A DNA stretch of 5,691 nucleotides from contig JBFMDM010000136.1 in assembly GCA_040753835.1 (NCBI GenBank), positions 1 to 5,691 of the forward strand, written 5' to 3'. The notes under the pieces are model-generated. The model worked only from the letters and a program-made list of their open reading frames with translations, ran no database searches and was not told the DNA's origin. Made by a program: the position numbers and the translations under genes. The DNA comes from JACRIK01 sp040753835. Lineage in GTDB: Bacteria > Planctomycetota > MHYJ01 > JACQXL01. This document shows positions 1 to 5,691 of this stretch, piece by piece; position 1 is the first letter of the stretch; the number at the start of each line of letters is the position of its first letter.

Positions 1-41
1 CCCTTGAAGCCCTGGTAAATTCTAAATTCTCGGAAGATTAA
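1..41 (+). CDS. ptsH: Probable HPr phosphocarrier protein, C-terminal end only (partial)
   Basis: Only the last 12 codons are in the window, read from base 3 to the TAA at 39-41: LEALVNSKFSED. HPr proteins commonly end in a helix of the form (A)LEALV-x-x-x-(F)-x-E-(D/E), and ptsH is very often the gene just before ptsI, as it would be here. HPr is the small cytoplasmic carrier that takes phosphate from Enzyme I on a conserved His (outside the window) and passes it to sugar permeases or regulators. The match is short, so the call rests on the tail pattern plus the position before ptsI. The other forward frames stop almost at once (TAA at 16-18, TGA at 5-7). The stop codon overlaps the start of the intergenic repeat at 40. 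Confidence 0.55.
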   Translation, partial: LEALVNSKFSED

Positions 42-215
42 TCCGGATTATTTATATGGCGCTCAAAATAATAACAAAGCATATTAGATATTTGTGCTTA
101 TACGATAAAGTAACCCAGCACCCCGCCCTATTTGACCGGAGCGGGGGTGCTGGATTGCCCGCATCCCAATATTATGTCGGGAGTGGTCTTCAGCATAATT
201 GTATAAAATTTATGA
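40..215. repeat. Intergenic repeat element, copy A (variable central hairpin)
   Basis: This element fills most of the ptsH-ptsI gap and has a second copy at 2027-2215. The left flank (40-113) aligns without gaps to 2027-2100 with 52 of 74 identical bases, counted by hand, and many differences are transitions. The right flank (152-215) matches 2151-2215 at 57 of 64 positions with one 1-base indel, including 24 consecutive identical bases (152-175). The left end is a 12-base perfect palindrome, TAATCCGGATTA (39-50). Between the flanks lies a hairpin (115-153) whose arms are unrelated in sequence to those of copy B. The ends are not clear terminal inverted repeats and there is no transposase, so an insertion sequence is not supported. 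It could be an ERIC- or BIME-like intergenic repeat or a cis-acting RNA leader. Confidence 0.85.
115..153 (+). other. Stem-loop in repeat copy A
   Basis: A GC-rich imperfect inverted repeat: 115-124 (CCAGCACCCC) pairs with 144-153 (GGGGTGCTGG). After a bulged G143, G125-C126 pairs with G141-C142, and after a bulged A140, C127-C128 pairs with G138-G139. That gives 14 pairs around a 9-base loop (129-137). No T-run follows, so it is not a typical intrinsic terminator. It lies at the same place within the repeat as the stem at 2102-2152 but has a different arm sequence. Confidence 0.8.
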
Positions 216-257
216 ACTCCGCAGAGACCGCGTAGCGAATAATGCGGGTTAACCAGT

Positions 258-2006
258 ATGCAAATCAAAAAAGGTATTGCCGTGTCGCCCGGCATCGTCA
301 TCGCCCGGGCGCTGTTGCTTGACGCAACCGAATATCCCATACCGATGCGGCAGATTACCCCGGAAAGTGCCGGCGCCGAAACCGCCAAACTGGAAAAGGC
401 CTTTGCCGATTCAATAAGCGAACTGGAAACCATCATCAGCCACCTGCGCAAGAGAATCGCCAAGGAGGCCATCCCGATTATTGAGGCGCATATCAAAATC
501 ATCCGGGACCATTACCTGAAATCCCAGATGCTTGACCACATAAAAAAAGACGCCTACACGGCCGAATACGCGGTTTCCAGGACGCTCCGGAAATACATAA
601 AGGCGCTGACCTCAAACCAGACGGATTCTTTCTGGGGCAGCCGCGTAAACGACATCTATGACATAGAAAAAAGGATTATCCGCAACCTGGTGCAGGATAA
701 AATTGCCGGCATCAGCAAACTGAAGGAGCCGGTCATCATAGTCAGCCAGGATTTGACGCCCACTGAAACCGCATCGCTGGACAAGAACAAGATAAAAGGC
801 GTTACCACGGACAAGGGCGGCCGGACCTCGCATACCGCAATAATCGCCCGGGCGCTGGGCATCCCGGCAGTGGTGGCGCTCAATAACATCACATTGGATA
901 TCGCATCCGGCGATTTGCTCATCGTTGACGGCAACAGCGGCATTGTCGTTATTGACCCTGATAAGGAAACCATAAAGAAATATTCTGCTTTGGGAAAGAA
1001 CTTCGACTTCTACGAAAGAAAACTTCTTTCCGAAATAAGGAACCTCCCGACAAAGACAAAAGACGGGCGCGAGATAATGCTCTGCGCCAATATTGAACTG
1101 CCCGAGGAGACATCAACGGTAATCCAATACGGCGCGGACGGGGTGGGGCTGTTCAGAACCGAGTGGCTTTATTCGGATTCTTATATATTGCCCTCGGAGA
1201 AGGAACACTTTGAGATATACAAACGCGTTGCTTCCGCGCTGAAAGGCCGGAAACTGACCATAAGAACCCTGGATATCGGCGGTGATAAGTTAGCCGCGAC
1301 GGACGGCGAGGCCCCCATAGAGAAAAACCCGTTCCTGGGGTGCCGCGCAATACGGCTGTCGCTCCAGAATACCGGCGTCTTTGAGTTGCAGTTGCGGGGA
1401 ATCCTGAGGGCGTCTCATTACGGCAATGTCAATGTGATGTTCCCGATGATTGCAACGATAGATGAAATCAGGCAGGCAAAAAATATCCTGGAACGGGTAA
1501 AGAACGGCCTGAGAAAGAAACGGGTGCCTTTTAACGAGGATGTCAAAATCGGCATAATGATAGAGATACCTTCTTCGGCAATAATGGCGGACGCCCTGAT
1601 AAAGGAGGTTGACTTCTGCAGCATCGGCACGAATGATTTGATACAATATACGATGGCCGTTGACCGGACCAACGAGAAGGTGGCATATTTATACCAGCCG
1701 TCCCACCCGTCGGTCCTCCGGCTGATAAAATATGTGATAGACCAGGGCAAAAAACATAACAAGCCCGTTTCTATGTGCGGCGAAATGGCAGGGGACTGGA
1801 TTTACACGCCGCTCCTGCTGGGTATGGGTTTGAAAGAGTTCAGCGTTTCGCCTATTGTTATCCCGGAAATAAAGAAAATTATCAGGTCAATAACTCTTGA
1901 CGAAGCGAGGAAAATTTCAGAGAATGTGTTTACGATGGAGTCCGCTGTGGAGATAGATAAGTACCTGAGGGACTGCGTAAAAAACATCGCTCCACAGTTA
2001 TCCTGA
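258..2006 (+). CDS. ptsI: Phosphoenolpyruvate-protein phosphotransferase (PTS Enzyme I)
   Basis: A 582-residue full-length Enzyme I (family usual about 570-580). It autophosphorylates from phosphoenolpyruvate on a histidine and hands the phosphate to HPr, the first step of the cytoplasmic PTS relay. The N-terminus (IKKGIAVSPG) is typical and fixes the ATG at 258. The HPr-binding helical region is about residues 25-145. The phosphohistidine loop GGRTSHT has the active His at 192. The PEP-binding TIM barrel runs from about 255 to 570, with Arg300 (LFRTEW), Arg336 (IRTLDIGGDK), Glu436 (GIMIEIP), Asn459-Asp460 (SIGTNDLIQYT) and catalytic Cys507 (MCGEMAGD). These match the Escherichia coli set with a shift of 3-5 residues, so the enzyme should be active. 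No EII sugar permease is nearby, so it may feed sugar uptake elsewhere or a regulatory PTS. No clear Shine-Dalgarno precedes the start, and repeat copy A lies just upstream. Confidence 0.97.
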   Translation: MQIKKGIAVSPGIVIARALLLDATEYPIPMRQITPESAGAETAKLEKAFADSISELETIISHLRKRIAKEAIPIIEAHIKIIRDHYLKSQMLDHIKKDAYTAEYAVSRTLRKYIKALTSNQTDSFWGSRVNDIYDIEKRIIRNLVQDKIAGISKLKEPVIIVSQDLTPTETASLDKNKIKGVTTDKGGRTSHTAIIARALGIPAVVALNNITLDIASGDLLIVDGNSGIVVIDPDKETIKKYSALGKNFDFYERKLLSEIRNLPTKTKDGREIMLCANIELPEETSTVIQYGADGVGLFRTEWLYSDSYILPSEKEHFEIYKRVASALKGRKLTIRTLDIGGDKLAATDGEAPIEKNPFLGCRAIRLSLQNTGVFELQLRGILRASHYGNVNVMFPMIATIDEIRQAKNILERVKNGLRKKRVPFNEDVKIGIMIEIPSSAIMADALIKEVDFCSIGTNDLIQYTMAVDRTNEKVAYLYQPSHPSVLRLIKYVIDQGKKHNKPVSMCGEMAGDWIYTPLLLGMGLKEFSVSPIVIPEIKKIIRSITLDEARKISENVFTMESAVEIDKYLRDCVKNIAPQLS

Positions 2007-2026
2007 ACAGCAGATGGTAACCAAAA

Positions 2027-2215
2027 AATCCGGATTATTCATACGGTGCTGAAGATAATAATTGTCTGTTTTAGGTGTTTATGCTTAAACTATAATCTCG
2101 CCCCGCGCATAACCTGCAACTTGGGTCGCTCAAAGTAGAGGTTATGTGCGGGATTGCCCGCATCCCAATATTATATAGGGGGCGGTCTTTAGCATAATTG
2201 CGTAAAAATTTATGA
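2027..2215. repeat. Intergenic repeat element, copy B (variable central hairpin)
   Basis: Second copy of the element at 40-215, in the same orientation, beginning 20 bases after the ptsI stop. The left end keeps the palindrome AATCCGGATT (2027-2036), and the right flank (2151-2215) is nearly identical to copy A. The copy is longer (189 against 176 bases) because its central hairpin has a larger loop. Its last four bases, ATGA, contain the start codon of the next gene (2212), so the element forms that gene's whole leader. In copy A the equivalent ATG (212) begins only a 7-codon frame. A TATAAT at 2091-2096 is not conserved in copy A (GATAAA there). Confidence 0.85.
2102..2152 (+). other. Stem-loop in repeat copy B
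   Basis: 2102-2115 (CCCGCGCATAACCT) pairs with 2139-2152 (AGGTTATGTGCGGG) over 14 consecutive pairs, one of them G-U (2107:2147). The 23-base loop can add a short inner stem (ACTTG at 2119-2123 with CAAAGT, one bulge). The 3' arm could alternatively form GCGGG-attg-CCCGC (2148-2161), so two mutually exclusive folds are possible. That alternative is much weaker in copy A. No T-run follows, so this is not a standard terminator. Confidence 0.85.
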
Positions 2216-3627
2216 GTAGTGCGGGAAAACTTACAACTCTTGCCCTAACCGCCGGCATAATCCTCTTGCTGTGCGCTCCTGCGCCGGCGCTGACCATCCA
2301 GTTAAAGAACGGAACCTCTCTCACCGGAGAGGTCGTTTCATCGGACGAGCAGGGGATTGAGTTTAAGACCTGGGACAACAACGGGATTGTGAAACTCAAA
2401 TGGCAGCACTTTGACAGCGAAGAAGCATCCAGGATAAGAAAGATATTGTCTCTTTCATCGCTCTCCGGCGAAGCGCATAATATTGACGGGCATAAGATAT
2501 ATCTGAAAAGCGGCACGATACACGAGGGCGTGGTTATGGAAAAAACCGCATCCCAACTCAAGATAAAGACGATTACGGGCGTCAAGAACGTAGCGAACGC
2601 GGATATTCTTCGGATGGACCCGGTCAAAATAAACCCGCTCGGGATATACACGGCCCAGGAATGGTACGCTGAAAAGGCAAAGGCGTTTAACCTGGAAAAG
2701 GCGCCTGATAACTACGAACTCGCCGAGTATTGCAGGACTTTCCTGAAACTTTACGACAAGGCCAAGGAGCATTACCTGAAGGCGGCGGAACTTTCCGATT
2801 CCTACCGGGAGCGCTCCCTTCAGAAAATCGCCGAGTTGGACAACGATATGGTCCGCGGCAAGGAAGAGGAAATAAACAAACTATTGGCGAGCAAGGATTC
2901 CAAGTCAATAGAGCAGGCAAAGGAGATTCTGGCCAATTGGCGGAAGGGGAGCGGCGAAAAACTGACGCCCGCGGCGGAAAAGGCAATCCGCGCCCTTGAG
3001 GGTAAAATCAAGGATGCGGAGAAATCACTCCTGTCCAAATCACAGAAAGAAACCGTTAAAAAGATACACCAACAATGCTATAGCAGTGTAAAATCGCTCA
3101 TAAAGCAGATAGGCAGCCAGGAAATGTCGTACCAGGATACGCTCGCCTATGTAAATACGATGATGTACAAGAAGATGGTTGAGAAACTGTCCAAGGACCT
3201 CAAGATGCCCGAAGAGGAGATTATAACCACCCTCAATGACCGGACGCCGGAAAAATATGGCGACCTGCAGCGCCGGGAGGCCACCTATGGGGACGGCTCG
3301 TGGGTCATCAATGCCGAGACCCAGGTTCCTCCGTCTTCAATGACGCCGGAGGAGTTTGCAAAATACCAGAAACGGATAAAATTAATCGCCGATGCCAAGG
3401 ACAAGGCGGCCGAGAAGAACGAACTGATTGCGCCCGAAGAATGGTGGGAAAAAGCGAAAGGCCAAAGAGACCAATTTTTGGAGGCGTTATTTGCCGAACG
3501 GTATATGTATATTGTGGAAAGAAAAGAAATTCCCTGTCTGACCTGCAGCGGCGAAGGGGTAATCAACAAGAACCTGTGCAAGCGGTGCTGGGGAACAATG
3601 GTTGATATTACAATCATTTATAAATAA
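2212..3627 (+). CDS. Secreted protein of unknown function with beta repeats, TPR-like helices and a CxxCxGxG pair
   Basis: A 471-residue protein not assignable to a named family. Residues 1-26 form a signal peptide: Lys6, a hydrophobic core at about 7-22, and likely cleavage after the APA ending at Ala26. It therefore acts outside the cytoplasm. Two short beta-type repeats follow, each with an LK(N/S)GT core (about residues 29-60 and 96-125). The region around 164-200 has the alanine/tyrosine spacing of a TPR-like helical pair. Residues about 200-330 are lysine/glutamate-rich helix. The C-terminus carries two CxxC knuckles, CLTCSGEG (442-449) and CKRCWG (456-461), like half of a DnaJ-type zinc finger and probably metal-binding. 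ATG 2212 is the only start that gives a complete signal peptide, although no Shine-Dalgarno precedes it and it lies inside repeat copy B. The stop overlaps the ribosome-binding site of the following lipoprotein gene. A cell-envelope structural or binding role is inference. Confidence 0.85.
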   Translation: MSSAGKLTTLALTAGIILLLCAPAPALTIQLKNGTSLTGEVVSSDEQGIEFKTWDNNGIVKLKWQHFDSEEASRIRKILSLSSLSGEAHNIDGHKIYLKSGTIHEGVVMEKTASQLKIKTITGVKNVANADILRMDPVKINPLGIYTAQEWYAEKAKAFNLEKAPDNYELAEYCRTFLKLYDKAKEHYLKAAELSDSYRERSLQKIAELDNDMVRGKEEEINKLLASKDSKSIEQAKEILANWRKGSGEKLTPAAEKAIRALEGKIKDAEKSLLSKSQKETVKKIHQQCYSSVKSLIKQIGSQEMSYQDTLAYVNTMMYKKMVEKLSKDLKMPEEEIITTLNDRTPEKYGDLQRREATYGDGSWVINAETQVPPSSMTPEEFAKYQKRIKLIADAKDKAAEKNELIAPEEWWEKAKGQRDQFLEALFAERYMYIVERKEIPCLTCSGEGVINKNLCKRCWGTMVDITIIYK

Positions 3628-3632
3628 GGAGG
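3626..3632 (+). promoter_or_regulatory. Shine-Dalgarno sequence for the lipoprotein gene
   Basis: AAGGAGG lies 8 bases before the ATG at 3641 and overlaps the TAA (3625-3627) of the preceding gene. It decides the start at 3641 over the longer in-frame TTG at 3602, which would place 13 charged residues before the signal peptide. It is the only strong Shine-Dalgarno among the four gene starts visible here, and the overlap suggests co-translation with the upstream gene. Confidence 0.85.
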
Positions 3633-3640
3633 AAAGAAAG

Positions 3641-4135
3641 ATGATGAACAAAATGATAAGAACAATGATAGTTTTGGCAGGCATCGTTGCGATTATGGGC
3701 TGTGATTATGGCGAGCGCATAGCGCAACTCCAGAAGGACGTGGACTCGTATAAGCAGGAACTGGCCAAAAAGGATGCCGAAATCGCCGCCAACAAGGAGG
3801 ATGCCGAAAAGGCCAAGGCACAACTGGACCTGGCCAATAAAGACCTCGCCGCGGCCCTGGAAAAGAACAGCCAGATGGCATCCAAGGTTGCTGAGGTGGA
3901 AAACAAACTCCAGAACGTTGCGGACGCATTGGGTAAAGAGGGGCTGATTATGCCGGCCTGCCTGATTGGGCGTTCTGTAGTCATTTACACCAAGCCGTAT
4001 GCGGACACTCAGGTAATCATCGGAACGGTGCAAAAGATACAGCAGGGCGACAAGATTACCCTGGACCTTTCCGAGTCGGGCAAAACGATAGAGGTGCCTG
4101 TGGCGAACATAATCGGATACAGGTTGCTGAAATAA
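3641..4135 (+). CDS. Small coiled-coil lipoprotein, function unknown
   Basis: A 164-residue protein. Residues 1-20 are a lipoprotein signal (Lys4 and Arg7, a hydrophobic stretch, then the lipobox IMGC), so Cys21 should be lipidated. Asp22 follows it; in enterobacteria Asp at +2 keeps a lipoprotein in the inner membrane, but whether this holds here is unknown. Residues about 25-95 are a long alanine/lysine/glutamate-rich coiled coil with heptad spacing. Residues about 100-164 form a compact, probably beta-rich domain (valine/isoleucine strands, ending in IIGYRLLK). It starts 13 bases after the secreted-protein gene and is probably co-transcribed with it; the two may form an envelope pair. Coiled-coil lipoproteins such as Lpp-like spacers or peptidoglycan-associated factors are similar in layout, but no specific family is recognised. 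A second ATG at 3644 is an equally possible start. Confidence 0.85.
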   Translation: MMNKMIRTMIVLAGIVAIMGCDYGERIAQLQKDVDSYKQELAKKDAEIAANKEDAEKAKAQLDLANKDLAAALEKNSQMASKVAEVENKLQNVADALGKEGLIMPACLIGRSVVIYTKPYADTQVIIGTVQKIQQGDKITLDLSESGKTIEVPVANIIGYRLLK

Positions 4136-4140
4136 TAGGT

Positions 4141-5691
4141 ATGGCTAATAAGACATTCCAGATAAAACTTACGCCCAAATATCAGCGCCAGATGGACTAC
4201 CTTATCCTGACCCATCGTATCTTTAACGAATCACTGGTCTATGTAATGCGTAAGATTAAGGATATGGCAAAGCAAGAGCCGAATCATCCGCTCCGGGTTA
4301 TTTATAATGATATGATGAAGGTAAATCTGCAGGATGAGATGGATAATCTACAGAAACAACGGGATGCCGAGCAAAACCCCGAGAAGCAACAAGAATTAGA
4401 TAACCAGATAAAGAAACTGAAGAACAAACGGGCACAAGGTGCACAGGATGCCGGACGCTGGATGGATAAGATTACCAATCCAAATGCCAAAGGTATCAAG
4501 AAAGATAAACAGGTCGCCGAGAGTGCCAAGCAAGCGATTAAGGATTTACAGGGTAATCTTCTCTTTGACCGCAGAACAGTATTTCCGTATCAGGGTACTG
4601 ATTATAACTTTCGGACAATGCTCGGTCCTCGTGGTGCCCGACGCATCCTCAACAACGAAGCCAACGAGATAAATCATAAGAAGTTATTGGATGAGGCCAA
4701 TAAAGATAAGAAAACTTGGGAAAAACGGTTAATGGCAACTCATTGGGATAAAGAGGATAAAAAGTGGGTTTATGATAATGATGTTGCGGAAAGCAGAAAA
4801 CCCATACAAGGTAATAACAAATGGAAAGCATTTGAGAAGGTTCGTCCTATCTTTGAAAATGAATGGCAGAAATGCGAGCGTCAGCCAAATCACAATAAGG
4901 ATAAATGTTATTGCATCTGTCATAGGGATAAGACCAAAACCTGTGACCAGTATATAATTGATGGTGCTACAATCCGGGGATGGTATAAACATAAGCATAA
5001 GGACGGCATTTATGATTTGCTTAAGGCCGAACCGGATTGCCCAAATATAACTAAAGATAGAGTTATTCAGATTATAGACAAATACCAGGACGAGAATAAA
5101 AAAGGCATCGGTGATATCAACTTTATAAAGTGGCTGGCAGACAGACCGGAACTCTGGGACTGGGTTGGCACGATGAGGACGTATAACAGCCATAAATTTA
5201 TCATCGGTAAACTCTCCCGCCCGATTGGCTTCACCTATCCGCTTTGGGATAAACGTTCGGAATGGCTGGAATATTCCATCACCTCGCCGATGCCCAAGTC
5301 GTTTGAAATGGATTTGCCCAGAAAGGAAATCACACTCCTGGTTTTTGTCCCGAATGAGGATATTCCAACGCTTCGCCAGAGCAAACTCCTGATAGAAGAC
5401 AGGGTAACCAAAAAGAGCGCATCAAACACCGCTGTAAATCTCTCTGACAGGATTGATTTTAGCAAATATCAGAGGCCCAAAGACGAGGGCTTGTTTGAGT
5501 ATCAGCCGCGGCTTAACCTGTCAAAGTTCACTCTGTGCAAGGTCAGATACGGTTTTAGTCCGGACCAGCGGCTGGAAAGGCGCATCAAACCGGATAGTTT
5601 CCAGTATGACTCCGAAACTAAAACATTAAAAGACGGGAAAACCAGGACAAGCAAGACCAAATATCCCACCTGCCAATACGAATACTCACCA
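4141..5691 (+). CDS. cas12b: Cas12b-like type V CRISPR effector nuclease, N-terminal 517 residues (cut by window end)
   Basis: Open without a stop from ATG 4141 to the window edge. Cas12b is a crRNA/tracrRNA-guided DNA nuclease of about 1,100-1,300 residues. Several blocks match its N-terminal half, in order, compared with family sequences recalled from memory. KTFQIKL (4-10) resembles the first WED strand. T24-H25, N29, Y34 and M36 match the first REC helix. The LFDRRTVFPY block (141-150) and the following Asn/Glu/Trp helix (about 167-197) match the mid-REC segment. R279-G280-W281, FIKWLADRPELW (328-339) and HKF...YPLWDKR (351-372) match the block just before WED-II. About 370-517 would be WED-II. 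The RuvC motifs normally start near residue 550 or later, so they lie outside the window and catalytic residues cannot be checked. Oddities are a charged coiled-coil segment (62-98) and a cysteine cluster (245-268). The gene starts 5 bases after the lipoprotein stop with no good ribosome-binding site. It could also be a related, unnamed Cas12 subtype. Confidence 0.75.
   Translation, partial: MANKTFQIKLTPKYQRQMDYLILTHRIFNESLVYVMRKIKDMAKQEPNHPLRVIYNDMMKVNLQDEMDNLQKQRDAEQNPEKQQELDNQIKKLKNKRAQGAQDAGRWMDKITNPNAKGIKKDKQVAESAKQAIKDLQGNLLFDRRTVFPYQGTDYNFRTMLGPRGARRILNNEANEINHKKLLDEANKDKKTWEKRLMATHWDKEDKKWVYDNDVAESRKPIQGNNKWKAFEKVRPIFENEWQKCERQPNHNKDKCYCICHRDKTKTCDQYIIDGATIRGWYKHKHKDGIYDLLKAEPDCPNITKDRVIQIIDKYQDENKKGIGDINFIKWLADRPELWDWVGTMRTYNSHKFIIGKLSRPIGFTYPLWDKRSEWLEYSITSPMPKSFEMDLPRKEITLLVFVPNEDIPTLRQSKLLIEDRVTKKSASNTAVNLSDRIDFSKYQRPKDEGLFEYQPRLNLSKFTLCKVRYGFSPDQRLERRIKPDSFQYDSETKTLKDGKTRTSKTKYPTCQYEYSP

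Noticed and set aside
102..175. Intrinsic terminators at the two hairpins
   Set aside because: Stems are strong, but neither is followed by a T-run; the downstream bases are the conserved repeat flank.
212..235. Seven-codon frame MNSAETA before ptsI
   Set aside because: No ribosome-binding site, no regulatory codon run, and its ATG simply belongs to the repeat end; a leader peptide cannot be supported.
128..502. Minus-strand frames at 128-502 and 2142-2651 whose ends share a similar peptide (IMLKT.P.IILGCGQS)
   Set aside because: The shared peptide is the conserved right flank of the repeat read backwards. The rest of each frame is antisense to ptsI or to the secreted-protein gene and unrelated to the other, and the differences between copies are not mainly synonymous.
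2091..2096. TATAAT as a -10 promoter box
   Set aside because: No good -35 about 17 bases upstream (GTTTTA), the aligned bases in copy A are GATAAA, and the sequence is AT-rich, so chance is likely.
4649..5193. Antisense frames with hydrophobic translations (4649-4831, 4729-5193)
   Set aside because: They are shadows of the lysine/aspartate-rich Cas12-like gene: AAA/AAG/GAT codons read backwards give Phe/Leu/Ile and mimic membrane segments.
4141..5691. TnpB/IS605-type transposon protein as the identity of the last ORF
   Set aside because: TnpB is about 400 residues with RuvC motifs inside that length. Here 517 residues pass with no RuvC motif and with Cas12b-type REC/WED blocks instead.
1..5691. 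CRISPR array, tRNA or rRNA in the window
   Set aside because: No regularly spaced 25-40 base direct repeats, and no cloverleaf or rRNA core sequences were seen by eye; the gaps are accounted for by the intergenic repeat.

Overview
The window reads as a chromosomal segment of an uncultured bacterium, most likely from the Planctomycetes/PVC sphere. This is an inference from protein style, not from a marker gene. The secreted protein at 2212-3627 combines Leu-Lys-Asn/Ser-Gly-Thr beta repeats, a TPR-like helical stretch and a C-terminal CxxCxGxG pair, a mix familiar from planctomycete genomes. All supported genes are on the + strand.

Layout. Positions 1-41 carry what looks like the last 12 codons of ptsH (HPr). 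ptsI (Enzyme I of the phosphotransferase system) follows at 258-2006 with every catalytic residue present. Next come a secreted protein of unknown function (2212-3627) and a small coiled-coil lipoprotein (3641-4135) that starts just after it behind a strong Shine-Dalgarno sequence. Only 5 bases later an ORF opens at 4141 and is still open at the window edge (517 codons). It resembles the N-terminal half of a Cas12b-type (type V-B) CRISPR effector nuclease. Its RuvC nuclease motifs, any cas1/cas2/cas4 genes, the CRISPR array and the tracrRNA would all lie to the right of the window.

The gaps before ptsI and before the secreted-protein gene hold two diverged copies of one 176-189 bp element (40-215 and 2027-2215). 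The flanks are conserved (52/74 and 57/64 identical bases by hand alignment). The centre differs completely in sequence, yet folds into a 14-bp hairpin in both copies. This looks like a structured intergenic repeat or RNA element whose stem is kept by compensatory change.

How the genes work together: HPr and Enzyme I form the general PEP-to-protein phosphate relay. The secreted protein and lipoprotein look like a cell-envelope pair. The Cas12-like gene has no functional link to them and appears to be an accessory insertion, supported by its AT-rich first half; an assembly junction near 4136 cannot be excluded. The best candidate for a notable system here is the type V effector. The two-copy hairpin element is second.
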